In this document: positions 1 through 11,834 of the stretch, in pieces
Position numbering within the stretch: the first letter of the stretch is position 1
Layout of the letters: every line of letters starts with the position of its first letter
Source of the DNA: Rotaria socialis
Lineage: Eukaryota; Rotifera; Eurotatoria; Philodinida; Philodinidae
Assembly: GCA_905331475.1 (NCBI GenBank)
Contig: CAJNYU010003733.1
Location: 124,001-188,000, forward strand
Length of the DNA: 64,000 nt
Direction of reading: 5' to 3'
Notes under the pieces: generated by a model
The model's input: only the letters and a program-made list of their open reading frames with translations
Database searches by the model: none
Told to the model about the DNA's origin: nothing
Program-made: the position numbers and the translations under genes

Positions 1-789
1 GTTATCACCGATTTTCTTGTAATAGAATTTACAGTTTAGTAACGCACGTTTTAACATTTTAAATAGATATTACTTGTAAAAATGAACAGTCATACTGATG
101 TTGCAAATTTTTTGGCAGTTGCAAATAGCAAAAAAGGAAAAAACTCATCAAGAAATTCTGGCTCCGTTATTGGAGGATGAAAACGAGAAAATTTTGATTA
201 AAATCTACTAATTTTTATACAAATTTATATTATCTTTAAATACTATGTTTTATATGCGGTCTTCTTGGTTAAATAACTAAGTGATGTTTGGCAGCATCCT
301 CAAGATATAGAACCATTTAAGTGATAAACGAATTTTGATATAGGAATCATGTAAGTACCCGTATCACGAAAGTCGTGATGATTTTCGTGACACGGGTACA
401 GAAATCTATTATTTTATGGCAAATTCATTGAATAGAGCTCTATGTGATGAAAAAGCTTCTACCAACTAAGTTAAGAAATGGTCTTATTATGTACCGTGAC
501 TAACACTTGATATATAGTAAATATGAATTGCACAGTAAAGTTAAGAATTTTTATTGGAATCATATCGTTTATTTACAATATTGAAAATAAAATAATAATA
601 TCTTAAAGCACAATGTTATTCTTTATGATGAGAGGTGAAGATATTTACTTCGTTTATGAACTGTCACTGACTGGAAAATTCAGTCGATGATTATGATAGT
701 AAAACATAAATTATGTTTTGCTGTCCTTTTTATTTCAAGCACTGTTTATTGACAAAAGTTTCAAAATTACATTAAATTAAATTTCTCTC
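1..789. other. intergenic / probable 3' flank, no gene seen
   Basis: No coding region of convincing length is present. A 32-codon ATG frame runs on the plus strand at 82-180 but has no recognisable similarity and no splice context that I can confirm. The only structured element is the inverted repeat at 355-399. Confidence 0.5.
355..399. repeat. 17-bp inverted repeat with an alternative internal hairpin
   Basis: Left arm 355-371 and right arm 383-399 are complementary at 16 of 17 positions; on the minus-strand transcript the remaining pair is a G:U wobble, so the stem would be continuous. A second, perfect 7-bp hairpin (363-369 with 373-379, 3-nt loop) uses part of the same left arm and so competes with the long stem. 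It lies about 390 bases downstream of the stop of the minus-strand gene at 790-2932, possibly in its 3' UTR. Confidence 0.75.
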
Positions 790-2932
790 TTAAATAAGAA
801 TGACTCCTTTTGCAGTCGAATCAGTTAAAGTGTCTTTTGAATTTGAGGGATAACTGAACGTAGAGAACAATGGTGATTGCTGAGAGGTGGTATTGTATGA
901 GTACAATGGAGTATTGCTTTGAATATTTTCTGGCAATGATGACGAAACTGACTGTGCTGACTGTATTTGTTGTGTATTAGAATTCTGTGGATACGATGGA
1001 GTACTAGGTTGTAAATTTCCTGGAAATGATAGTGATGGTGGCTGTACGTGCTGTGAACTAGAATTGTATGGATACGATGGTGCGCTAGGTTGTATATTTC
1101 CTAGGAACGATGGTGGTGCTTGTGGTGACTGCTGCTGTTGAGATTGATGTTCTTTGTTTAAATTAAACAAAGAATCTAACGATGAAAATGGTTTATTAGG
1201 ATTGTTAGTATTTTGTAGCGATACTTGTGCAGGAGAGACCATGATGGATACTGCGTTTGGATTAGTTTCCAGTAAATGAAGAGCATGATGAATATTGTTC
1301 AGATCTTCTTCAGTAAGAACAGCTGTCGCAACAGAAGCTGATGATGAAAAAGCATTTAACAAAGAGAATTGCTCGCTATTTGAGCTTGTCAACTGTGGCG
1401 ACTTTATATTATTTGGATTAGAAAGAGATAAATAGCTATCGATTTGTGTAAGTGGTATATTATTAGTTGTTGCTATGGGTGATAGACTACTGCGTGCGCC
1501 AGGAGGGATACTTGGATATTGCGAACTTGTCGATAAAGAAGTAAAGTCAACTGCTTTGTTTGGAATCATAGGTGAAGATAACTCTGGAAGATAGTGTGCT
1601 ATGCCTTTATTGTCAATTGTATATGATGTATCTTCGTCGTCATTTATATTTTGATTTGTTTTTTCATTTGGAACGTTCGTTTCAGGTTCATTATTGATTG
1701 TTGACATTTGAGCAGGCAATGGTGTACTAGGAGGATAGACACGTTCATAAAATGATGGAATCGATGCGCTGTCATGTTCGACAGACGACAATGTGTCCAT
1801 TGAACTAACATTGGCGCCCAGATCAGATGCATTTTTATTTTTCCAATATGGATTATTCCATTGTTGATTTCCTTTTACTGGTGTCATTGAAATGTTAGAT
1901 TTATTACTTTCAGTGAATGATGTTGATGCTTCATAAGTTTTTGCACTAAAATTTGGATTGATCAATGAATTTTCTTTTGCACTACTATGGTCATTTTGTA
2001 TAGCTTCAGAATTAGTTTGATTTGTTTTTGGCCAATATGGATTAATCCACGGTTGGATATCATTGTTTGTACTGTCTGGAAAAGTTTGTTGCCGACTTAG
2101 CGTAGGTCGACTTTGAATACTAGCATCTGATGATGAACTCGAACGTTTATAGCCAAACTGACTTTCAGGATGCGCAGACAATCCAGGTGACGATGTTACA
2201 ATACGACGTTGCATATGTGTCGGTGCAAGATAACCGCCAGGACCACCACTATCATCTGCTACATATTTACCACCAGGATTAAATGAATTATCGGATGTAC
2301 TGGATTTCAGATGTGCATTTTGTTTCCATGATAAATCATCAATTTCACCTTCATCATTAATTAATATTGAGCCAGGAATGAGCTGTTGAATGTGTATTGG
2401 TGATGACGAACTTTGAAGGCAAATGCAAAAAAAAGTCAAGAGTAAAAATGATTCACAAAGTGTTTTCTTACTCTTCAATATTAGCATTGACTTTGATTTT
2501 GTTCGTTGGTAACTGAGTTACTGATGCTTGTGAATTCCCATTTGAGTTCCAATACGGATTAGACCATGTTTGCTGTTGATTTTGAATATTAGTTTCATTA
2601 GATTCATTATTATTATTTGTTCGATCTTTGTCCATTTTCTGATCAACAACAGTACTGACACTTGCAGCCGTACTTGATGGAATCGAAGAATGATCATCTT
2701 CTGATAAAGGTGGGATATCCAATGAATCTAAGCCATTTATACTTGATTGATATTCTAACGTTGCATCACTCTTAACATCACTCCAAGTATCAGGTAATGT
2801 TGTTGCTCTAGATGTAACATCTGATGTTTCTGATAATATCGACTCAACATCAGAATGAGGACGTCCTAGACTATACATCATGTTTAGTTTGTTTTTATGA
2901 TATCTCGAAATAATACAACACAACGTACACAC
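790..2932 (-). CDS. uncharacterised low-complexity Ser/Gln/Pro-rich protein with W-x-N-P-Y-W repeats
   Basis: I do not recognise this gene. It has two exons, 2932-2472 and 2410-790, joined across a 61-bp intron (GTAAGA donor at 2471, AG at 2411) that keeps the frame (phase 2), giving 693 residues. An in-frame ATG pair at 2881 gives 676 residues and may be the true start, because the first 17 codons are unremarkable. The protein is largely disordered and rich in Ser, Asn, Gln and Pro. The motif W-x-N-P-Y-W occurs three times, once in exon 1 and twice in exon 2. Near the C-terminus there are three tandem units of about 28 residues built on Pro-Ser/Thr-x-Ser/Leu-Tyr. A more ordered, helical-looking patch (NNIHHALHLLETNPNAV) precedes them. 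No signal peptide exists in the spliced product, because the hydrophobic stretch read by the unspliced frame is intronic. A scaffold role is possible but not shown. Confidence 0.7.
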
Positions 2933-3467
2933 AAATAAACAAAGAGAGAGAGAGAGAGAGACGATGTTTGAGTGAAATTTACGTTAGTCTGTGTCTATCT
3001 ATATGTAAATGTATGCATGTTTGATCACGAAGCAGAATTACGTTTTTTTTACAAGGCCACAAAAAGAAAAAAATATACACCAATATAAGCGACCAAGTCA
3101 AGCATAGCAACTATTCGAAACGAAAATATCACAATAATATTACACGATAACAAATTATATGTAGGTAGTGACAAATCAAGTATTTATCTATTGCATTGTA
3201 CGTCCATCTTGTTTTTTATGTATCACTTAATGATAAGTTTCTAAATCGATGAAAACTTTTATAGAAATAGACTGAGTTCGCGTGTTAGTCAAATCTTTAT
3301 TTGTATATAAAAATTAGTTCTATAGTTCGATAATTTCATACAGAAATTTCAATCAATTAATTTCTATTGAACTTGTTGTTTATTAATATATTTATTACTT
3401 TTTTTCAAAAAGCAATTAGCGATTCAATTATGAAAAAAATATCCTTTTTATAAGTTTTATTATTATA
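2933..3467. other. intergenic, with (GA)n microsatellite
   Basis: A GA dinucleotide run occupies about 2942-2961, just upstream of the start of the minus-strand gene. The rest is AT-rich and shows no coding frame. Confidence 0.6.
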
Positions 3468-5666
3468 TTATTTCGTTTTCAATAAAGAAGTAATTGGAAT
3501 CTCATTAAATGATATTTTGAGTGGTGTTGGTTGTTTTAATTTCATATACCAATAAACATTATTGTAATACAAGTAGAAACGTCGTGATAGAAAGAATGTT
3601 TCATAAATGTTTATCAATGATTTAATCCATTCACCTGTACTTGGTTTTTTTGAATCAAAGTTGCGATAAAAATTTAGAAAGTCTTGATGAAGAGTTTGAT
3701 TCTGAACAATTTGATCATATGTACCGAGTAATTCAGGTTCATATGAATAGATATTTATACGTGTATAATTCAAATGAACATTTGGCAATATTTCAGCACC
3801 ATAACTATACAATTGATTTAATCCACGAATAACAAAACTGGCACAATCATAAGAATCGAAGTACATTGTTGAATTAGGACCTTAAAAGTAGCATAATCAA
3901 TTCATTTTATCACCGATTTTTTTCATATAAAGATTGAGCCTGAATATTGTTTTGACAAATACATTTTTCGCTATTACGAACACTTCTTGTGAGTACGATT
4001 AATCTCCTAGAGAAGGATTAGTTGGTTTCTTACGCAAAATTTCCGATTCTAGCTTCACATGTATCATTAGAGGTGTCTATTCATTTCAATAAAATGGATA
4101 ATTATTATTGATCTACTACAATCTATATACGTTAATTATTGAAATATATTTATAGTTCGATTTAGAATTGTCATGTCTGAATGGTTACATATTTCAAAAC
4201 GAACTATTTTCAAATGTTTTTACCATAAACTATAAAATCGCCATTAACAATCAGTAAGTTAATTTCTAAGATAATTTTAATCAATTGAGCGCAATAGTTA
4301 TACGTAAATCTTACCTTCTCTACAGAACTACCGCTAAGAGAAGCTATAGAGGAGAAGACAATATTAGACTATTAAAAATATATCATCAGAGAATCGCTCT
4401 AAATTGGCGTATAACTAAAAAACGAAGATTTTCTTCTTGTTCTTGAGTCTTGTCAAATTTTTTTAAAAATATATCCAAATACTCCATCGACTGCTCTTTT
4501 AATAGATGATCTATTAACTCTATTAATATTCAGTTTTTGTTCAATTCAATTTTATCTAGTGCACTGTTATGCAAAGAACGATGCGCATAAATCAAAGGGA
4601 ATACAATTCTTTTTTCTAGAATAAAATAAAAAATGTGATCATGTATTTACAAGTTCTTCTATTTTCCAATTCTTAAATTCAAAATTTTTGAAGATTTTGA
4701 GTTTCTGTTTCATAAAACACAAAGCTGAAATGAAAGGATGTTTTCCTGGTCTTATAATTTGATTGGTATCTACTATGATAAGTTTCGTCTTATGAAATGA
4801 ACTTCGATCTGTCGCACTCTAATGAAACTCTAGAATAAGTTTCCCTGTCAACGCTTACCATTATCAGAATAGACTGTCCAAGTTTCATAATAAACGCCAG
4901 TATCATTATCATTGACAGCCCATGATGCCCAAGTATTATAATTTTTACCTATTAAAAGAAAAAAAGAAGAAAAAAACACGAAAAACAACTAATTACCACT
5001 AATTTGACCGACTTTTTTCAACATGCTTAAATCTGATGAACCATTCCACATTGAATCAACAATTCCATTATAAACACATAAAGCACCTATCGATTTATAT
5101 TTTACATCATGATAGCCAATAATATCTCAAATTACCTTGATCACACCATATGAAAGAATCATTTTGAAGGACATGTGGAAATGTACAATTGAAGAGTTGA
5201 TCTAATTCATACCTTAATGAAAAGAAAAATAAGTACCCCATGCTCTATGAATAATAACTTGTGACTACCATTCCATTGTCCAATTTCGACCAGTTTGTTG
5301 ACTACGAAAGCCTAATGCATCATGCATAATTTTCTATTTTTAATACAGAAATGATTTAAAATTTCATTTTAGAATAAATTTTAAAAAACTAGACTAAATA
5401 AATCTTACAAATTGAGCCATTAAATCTCCAAATTTAAATGACCATACTGGCTTCTTAAGTGCAAATATTTCGATAATATCATTATCATCTTGAGCATAGA
5501 TCATTGCATCTTCAGCTTTGCCAGTTGGGCAAAATGAAATAAGACCTGCTTGACAATATGGATTATTGGTTGGACGATTTGTTACACGTTCATATGGCAC
5601 GGGCCATTGTGTTCCATAAATAGCAACAAAACTTAAAAAAGCAACTAATAAATATTGAAATATCAT
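3468..5666 (-). CDS. CLN5: CLN5 homologue, lysosomal (bis(monoacylglycero)phosphate synthase family)
   Basis: CLN5 is a soluble lysosomal glycoprotein; vertebrate CLN5 has been described as a BMP synthase and as a thioesterase. Six exons join in frame: 5666-5409, 5333-5269, 5212-5136, 5086-4997, 4948-4859 and 3880-3468, giving 330 residues. The start ATG at 5666 opens a signal peptide (MIFQYLLVAFLSFVAIYG). After it come the family signatures WPVPYERVTNRPTNNPYCQ, KIMHDALGFRS (with the His equivalent to the family catalytic His), NCTFPHV, and YFDSYDC with the catalytic Cys, followed by NYTRI and the C-terminal EIPI. Cysteine and N-glycosylation positions follow the vertebrate pattern. The four short introns are 48-75 bp and intron 5 is 978 bp. 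Length matches the mature family member and nothing essential is missing. Confidence 0.95.
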
Positions 5667-6848
5667 CGTGCACCTAATTTTTTTCTTTACGAAAAACAAA
5701 TGGGTCGACTTTTCTCTCTATCCTACATTTCATTTCTCTCTTTTTTAGGAATCTTATCAGTTGTATATTTCGTTTGTCGCTGTGATAGAACAAAATAAAA
5801 GTATTCTTATCAGCATTCTCGATTTAATTTGTAAATTTATATGTTGATAAAACACATTCTGTATAACACTTTTTCTTGTCATTTATCTATATAAACACCT
5901 TATGGAATAGAATACAATATTGTTTAATTGAAAGAAAACAACGATGTGTGAACTTTTAAATATATATAGAACACCTTATTTAATTAATAAATCAAATAAA
6001 TCAGAAGCTTGTTTCTTGTTTTTATTTTATTTTGATAGGCTGTTTGCATACCAAACACTATATGCATATTTTAATGTTTTGTATTGGAAAATTTTGTCAC
6101 ATGTCTAAATCACTAGCTATTAGACCAGTTGTCATTTGTGCTCAAATGACAAGAGAAAGAATAAGATATGTTTTGTCTTCTTTTCTATGACATTTATTCG
6201 ATACATAGTACTTAATCAAGCATCAAATTTGAACAAATCAATGGTGTCAAACATAGCGGCAAGAGTAAATTGATTCTTTTTTTTTCTCATTATCAATGAT
6301 AATCGGCACTTATACTCTTCAAGCTTACTTCCGTTTTGTATTAATGGTCACTTTGAAATCATAGAGCTTTACTATCGATTATTCTCTTGTCTTTGAGTGG
6401 ACATGATTCTTCACTCCTAACAGCATCATTTAATGACCATTAGTACATGAATAGACGAGAACCGATAAGCACATCAGTTTTCTGTTTATATCATCGGTGT
6501 AATCGTCCTTGTTTTATGTTGAGGCAAACAAAGTTTTGGCTAATTGAACGAAGAGTTCCATCTGGCTAATGTGCATTTAATGACGACAGTCTGGAACCGG
6601 TGATATACTTAAAGAATTAAATAAAAATGTTAGATGCAAATGTAATAGTATTGCACAATCAAATAAATGAAAATGAATGACTTTTTCTTTTATCATAATG
6701 CTAAAGATTACTGACACAATTAACAAATAAAAAAAGAAAAGATGAAACAAAGACAACACACACACACGACAACTATACAAAATTTATTTATTTGTTTTTT
6801 CGATGCTTTACGGAATGATATTGTTCATTGGCTTGAAATTGAAGTCTT
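5667..6848. other. intergenic
   Basis: This AT-rich stretch lies between the CLN5 start and the netrin stop codon. I see no exon-like frame or RNA gene in it; the CLN5 promoter should lie at its left end. Confidence 0.6.
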
Positions 6849-9800
6849 CTAACATTTTTTATTCAATTCATATTTTCGAAAAAGATTCATACGCTGTTCC
6901 ATGCGTGGTCTCCATTCAATCACAACCGATGTACGATCAAGACTTAACGATGTTTGCATTTGATCATAAAAGCCCATTAATAAATATTGTTTGTCAAGTT
7001 TTAAACGTGGACATCCACATTGAACATCTTTACGTGATACCCATATCCATTGCTCACTTTCTTGAATACGGTTAAGACGATCTTTATAAACTCGAACTAT
7101 TGTTAACAAATAAGATATCCATTGACCAGCATCATGTCGATTAGTTACACGTGCATGAATTGCTATACAAAACAAAAAGTTCATTGTTAACCAATGATTT
7201 TAGTTTTATTAACTTACTGTAATCTCGTTTACAATATTTTTTAACGTGTAAACGACGACTATAGTAACGACATGCACCACAATATTGTTCCATATCAATT
7301 GATGGATTATATTCTGTTAATATTGAACTTATAGTTGTCGTACTTGTGGTTGCTGTAGTTGTTGTTGTCCTTTCGGTTGAAGTAGTATAAACAACAACAT
7401 CATCATCATCATCATCATCATCATCATTATCACCATCGTTATTAGCATCTTGTTCATGATAACGATATACATTTTCATTTCGATTATATATACTATAGGA
7501 ATTTGATGATGATAATTCGATTTTTTCTATTAGAAAACATTCATGGTAATGAAAAATATATATAGATATCGCTTGTTTTGTTAGTACTTACTAATACATG
7601 GTGCAATAGGTGATTTCGTTTGTTGATAACCTTTCATACATCGATCACATCTCAAGCCAGAGACACCTTCTTTGCATGGGCATTGTCCAGTTGTTTGATT
7701 ACATACTTTACCACGTGAACCCACCGGATGGCAATTACATGCTAAAAATGGTAGAAAAATACGTTTAATATGACATCTCCATTGAGCATTTACAAGCTCT
7801 TAATATGTATGTATATATGTATGTATGCGACAAAGCTATTAGTTACATGATAATTTTATAAAAATTCTTAGAAATAGTTATCATAGCCTATGCGTTATGC
7901 TCATTTTGTCTTGTGCTATAACATAATCGGAATAATGAGACTAATATATATATATATTATATATTCATGTAGATTTTGTATAGCTATTAAAACGAAGCAT
8001 CGTACGTCAAAAGAAAATATTGTTTCATAGTTATCACTAGTATTGTTCTTAAATGTTCATTTTATGCCATTGAACAGAGTGAATTCTCTCTTAACCTTGA
8101 ATAGAAGATCAATATTGCCTCCACTTCCTATCATGAAAAGACCATCAATAGTTTCCTTTCTATACAAATATAGATTTCCGCTGATTGACACATACATAGG
8201 TCATACTTCATTATAGGAAACTCAAACAATAACCAGGAAATATGCTATCATTCCGTAGTTAATACTAATGAGCAATACGCATACATACATATAGATATCG
8301 ACATGAAAACGAAACATACAACAAGGCTAAACTAATAGAAAAACATGCAAGGTTAGTGCAATGAAAGTGAGGGTCATTCATACACACAGACCGGAAAAAG
8401 AAGCAAAAAATTAATCGATAATCCGAAAAGGTCCAAGCATAAATGTTAAATTGATTCATGCATTAACCCTCATTTCTCATTGATTACCTTTACAGATTTG
8501 TGGGTGTGTTATTCGTAAATCTGGATCACGGTAGAATGTTTCTTTGCAATAGCTACAATGACGACCAACTGTATTATGTTTGCATTGTATACAAATTCCA
8601 CCTGATTTTCGACCCGAAAGAAGATAAAGTTCTTTATTGAAACGACATTGTTGAGAATGATTGTTACAAGTGCATGCTGCAAAATATACATAAAATATTC
8701 TAAACCCTAGTAGCTCATGTGGGAAGGGGAATGGACTAAATAAAATCAAAATTTTCATCTTATTCTGCTTTCTTTTTCCTTCTGTGATATGTATTGATGT
8801 GCATAATAACAATGAATACAACATTTATTATCAAAAAATAAATAAATAGAACAAACGATATTTTTAATTTTTATCTACTACCTTGACAAGCATTTACACT
8901 TGTCATTGGTTGAGTTAAGTCACGTGTAAAACTTTCTCGGCAATATTGACATGATCGGCCAGCCGTATTATGTTGACAATCGATACAAACGCCACCTGAT
9001 TTATGTCCACTCATTTTGTAGAGTTCCAAATTAAAACGACATTTTGTTGCATGTTTATTGCAATTACAAACTAGAATTAACCTTTGACACGTATATGTGC
9101 CCTTATTTTATAACGTGTTAGAGCATACTATCGATCTTCTTCGTTACAATACATAATCAGATTCATGTTATACATGTAATTTCTTAAATCTAGAGAAGAC
9201 ACAAAACAACATCTTACCGACACATTCATTTGCATCACGTTGTGTTGCACGAGCCCATGGACGATCGTAATGAAAATCTTTACAACGCTCACATTCATCA
9301 CCAGCCGTATTATGTTTACAATCACATACTAAGCGACCATCACTGAAAACAAATTAATAGCAACGATAAGAGTTTTCTTCTTAGAGAATAGTCGAGTCGT
9401 CATAGACATATATCATCAACACTTTGAACCATTTATATTTTCTTTTTCTTCTTCATGTGTCAAAAGAATGGAATCAAAACAAATTTCAAGTGTAGTATGT
9501 GAACGGGAATATGATCAGTTTAAACGTCATTCCAATTTTTCAAGTGAATGATCATTAAAAAAAAGATGAAGCATTTGAGTTTAAGTTCTCATTCATATAT
9601 ATATATATATATATATTAGTTTGTCAACTTCCGTTTCTTTTCTCTCCTGTGAATAACCAAGTCTTTAACAATGGAAACCATTGATATTGATTGATCATTT
9701 ATGAAAAAAAAAACTGAAGAACAAGGAAACAAAAGCATCGATGACAATTATGATGATCGATCATCATACGCACACACCTTTTTCTTATTCAACGTCTCAT

Positions 9801-11834
9801 TGAATATTCAATTGTCACTTGTCCACTCTCTACTTTTCAATATATCAATGTTACATCATCATTAACATTCTCCGTCGATGTCTCTAATAATTATCCATTT
9901 CTTCAGTTCATTGCTGGCATAACAAGGCCACTTGACAATATACTTTTATCATAGAAGAGATATGACTATTTACTCTATTTATTTCAGCTGCTAACCTAAA
10001 TAAATACAGCAGAAGTTTTGGCTTATGTCTTAGTATATCGACATATATATATATATGTGTGTGTGTGTGTGTATGTGACATTTGCCTATGGGTGGCTGTA
10101 GTGATGATGAACAAATCTCATTTGTTTAAGTAAACGTTACGTACAAGAGATGGTCGATTCTTTCTTGTCTTTCCGTATTTTTTTCTCAGTCATTGTTATG
10201 ATGCATGATCACTCGTTATCACCTTTAAGCTCACACACATATGTATCTGATGTGTTTACGGATGGACCGAGTCGAGTACACAATAATGTTGATTGAAATT
10301 GTGTGAAGAAGAAGACGCTTTCTTTTATAACTTAGCTACTATCACTTCATAAAATTATGTCTATGTTTTCTAGACATATCTAATTGAATAAATGAAAGCG
10401 GCGTCTTTTGTATTCTCTATGTGTCAATCATATTATCGTACTTAAACATTTTTAGTTCTGCTCCTGATATTACCGGTCAATCGACAAAATTAAAAGAAAA
10501 CAAGAAATTCGATTCATCTAACGGAACAGAATTCTTCTCTTATCAAACAGAGTCAGAGCTTAAAAAAAGGTTGCTCAAGGACATTTTCTCATGCTTAATT
10601 CTATTATATAATGTTTGCCGATATCTAAGATCTTCGCTTGTTCTAGTATAATTACAATAATATTTTCGATCATAAACAAGATGACTACGATAAAAAAAGA
10701 AAGAAATCTTCGTTCACAATCAATGTCTGTCAGCTGATTGACAGACAATGTCACGTACAAACTATATGTATAAATATATATATATATATATATATATGTA
10801 TAGATCATGTAATTGTACAATTGTTCAGTCACGAGACATGTTCTTGACTCGATTTGCATATGACAATGGGTCAGTGTCGGTCAATGCATATATTAAAATA
10901 AAATCAAAGACTGTTTATAGAACGAATTATTGCATGCTTATCAAATAATAATAATATAATAGTATATCTTTTCGCCTTTTTTTACCTGTTTGCAATACAT
11001 TTTGATGCATGTCCATTACATTTACATCTTCCTCCGACAGCTAAATCAGCTACAGAATATGAATTTGGTTCGAGATTCGATGATAGCAAAACAATTCTGA
11101 TATCTGTTGCTGTAACCCAATCTTGTAAGACAGGACTTGTATCGAATTCATACGCAGATGGACGTCCTTCAAGTGTACTAAATGCAATACGTGATTCACT
11201 CATACTTGATAATTGGGATTTTGTATCAATACATAAAGCTTCTTGTTCATTGGAACGAGTTATTATTCCATTAGAACTTTTATTAAAAGTTTCTTCACAA
11301 TTATTTGAATAATATTGTAATGGTATCCATGTTAAACCCTTTAGAAAAAGAAAAAAGTTCCCTTCTTTCAAAAAAAAAAGAAACATAAGAATTTGTACCA
11401 ACCATATCCATACTCTTAAAAATTGCCATCGAATCTGGTTTACCTTGTGAACAAAATTGTAAACTAATATATGTTAATTCAAATTTTTTCTTCAACGATA
11501 ATACTAATGAAACATTATCACTCTGCTTAATTAAATCGGATTGCCAACATGTTAAATTATTTGGATTATTTATATCAGTTAAATAATCAATTTCTTGATT
11601 ATTATTTAATTGTGATATGCTGCAGAATTCTTTCGGCGAGTTCCCACACGTCGATGAGACATATATAGGTTTTTGATAAGCAGCATTAATAAAATCAGGT
11701 ATACATCGCTGGAAACGTTTATGACGATCAATACATGAATCATCATGATTAGCATTAAACATGCGATACCAACGATTTGCTGAGCATAATGAACATATCA
11801 ATAAGAACGAGAAAATTATATTTATCAAGAACAT
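6849..11834 (-). CDS. NTN: netrin (secreted axon-guidance protein), with one extra laminin-EGF domain
   Basis: Eight exons join in frame: 11834-11403, 11338-10986, 9342-9218, 9070-8882, 8676-8488, 7741-7592, 7526-7218 and 7162-6849, giving 686 residues. The order is signal peptide ([19 protein letters not shown]), laminin N-terminal domain (RRCIPDF-like start, [47 protein letters not shown]), LE1, LE2, a second LE2-type domain, LE3 (CNCHPVGS to QTTGQCPCK), an Asp run and Thr-rich linker, then the C-terminal NTR domain ([24 protein letters not shown]-like VVIEW). Canonical netrins have three LE domains; here exons 4 and 5 each encode a full LE2. Netrins bind DCC and UNC5 receptors. Intron 2 is 1.6 kb. 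All conserved cysteines that I could check are present. Confidence 0.96.
7398..7427. repeat. (CAT)10 microsatellite coding a poly-Asp run
   Basis: The trinucleotide run lies in netrin exon 7 and, read on the minus strand, encodes the Asp stretch in the linker between LE3 and the NTR domain. Being triplet, it can change length without breaking the frame. Confidence 0.9.
8488..9070 (-). repeat. tandem duplicated netrin LE2 exons
   Basis: Exon 4 (9070-8882) and exon 5 (8676-8488) are both exactly 189 bp, both bounded by phase-1 introns, and both encode 63 residues with the same eight-Cys pattern and the shared core ELY-xx-SG-x-KSGG. A 205-bp intron separates them. Either exon can be skipped without a frameshift. 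Confidence 0.92.
9343..10985 (-). other. netrin intron 2 with dinucleotide repeats
   Basis: This 1643-bp intron splits LE1 and holds (AT)n at about 9595-9616, (AT)n(GT)n at 10043-10072 and (TA)n at about 10774-10797. I see no nested gene. Confidence 0.7.

Noticed and set aside
2390..2487. Signal peptide at the start of the 565-codon minus-strand frame (MLILKSKKTL...)
   Set aside because: That stretch lies partly within a 61-bp GT-AG intron; splicing to the upstream frame is in phase and the W-x-N-P-Y-W motif is present on both sides, so the hydrophobic peptide is not made.
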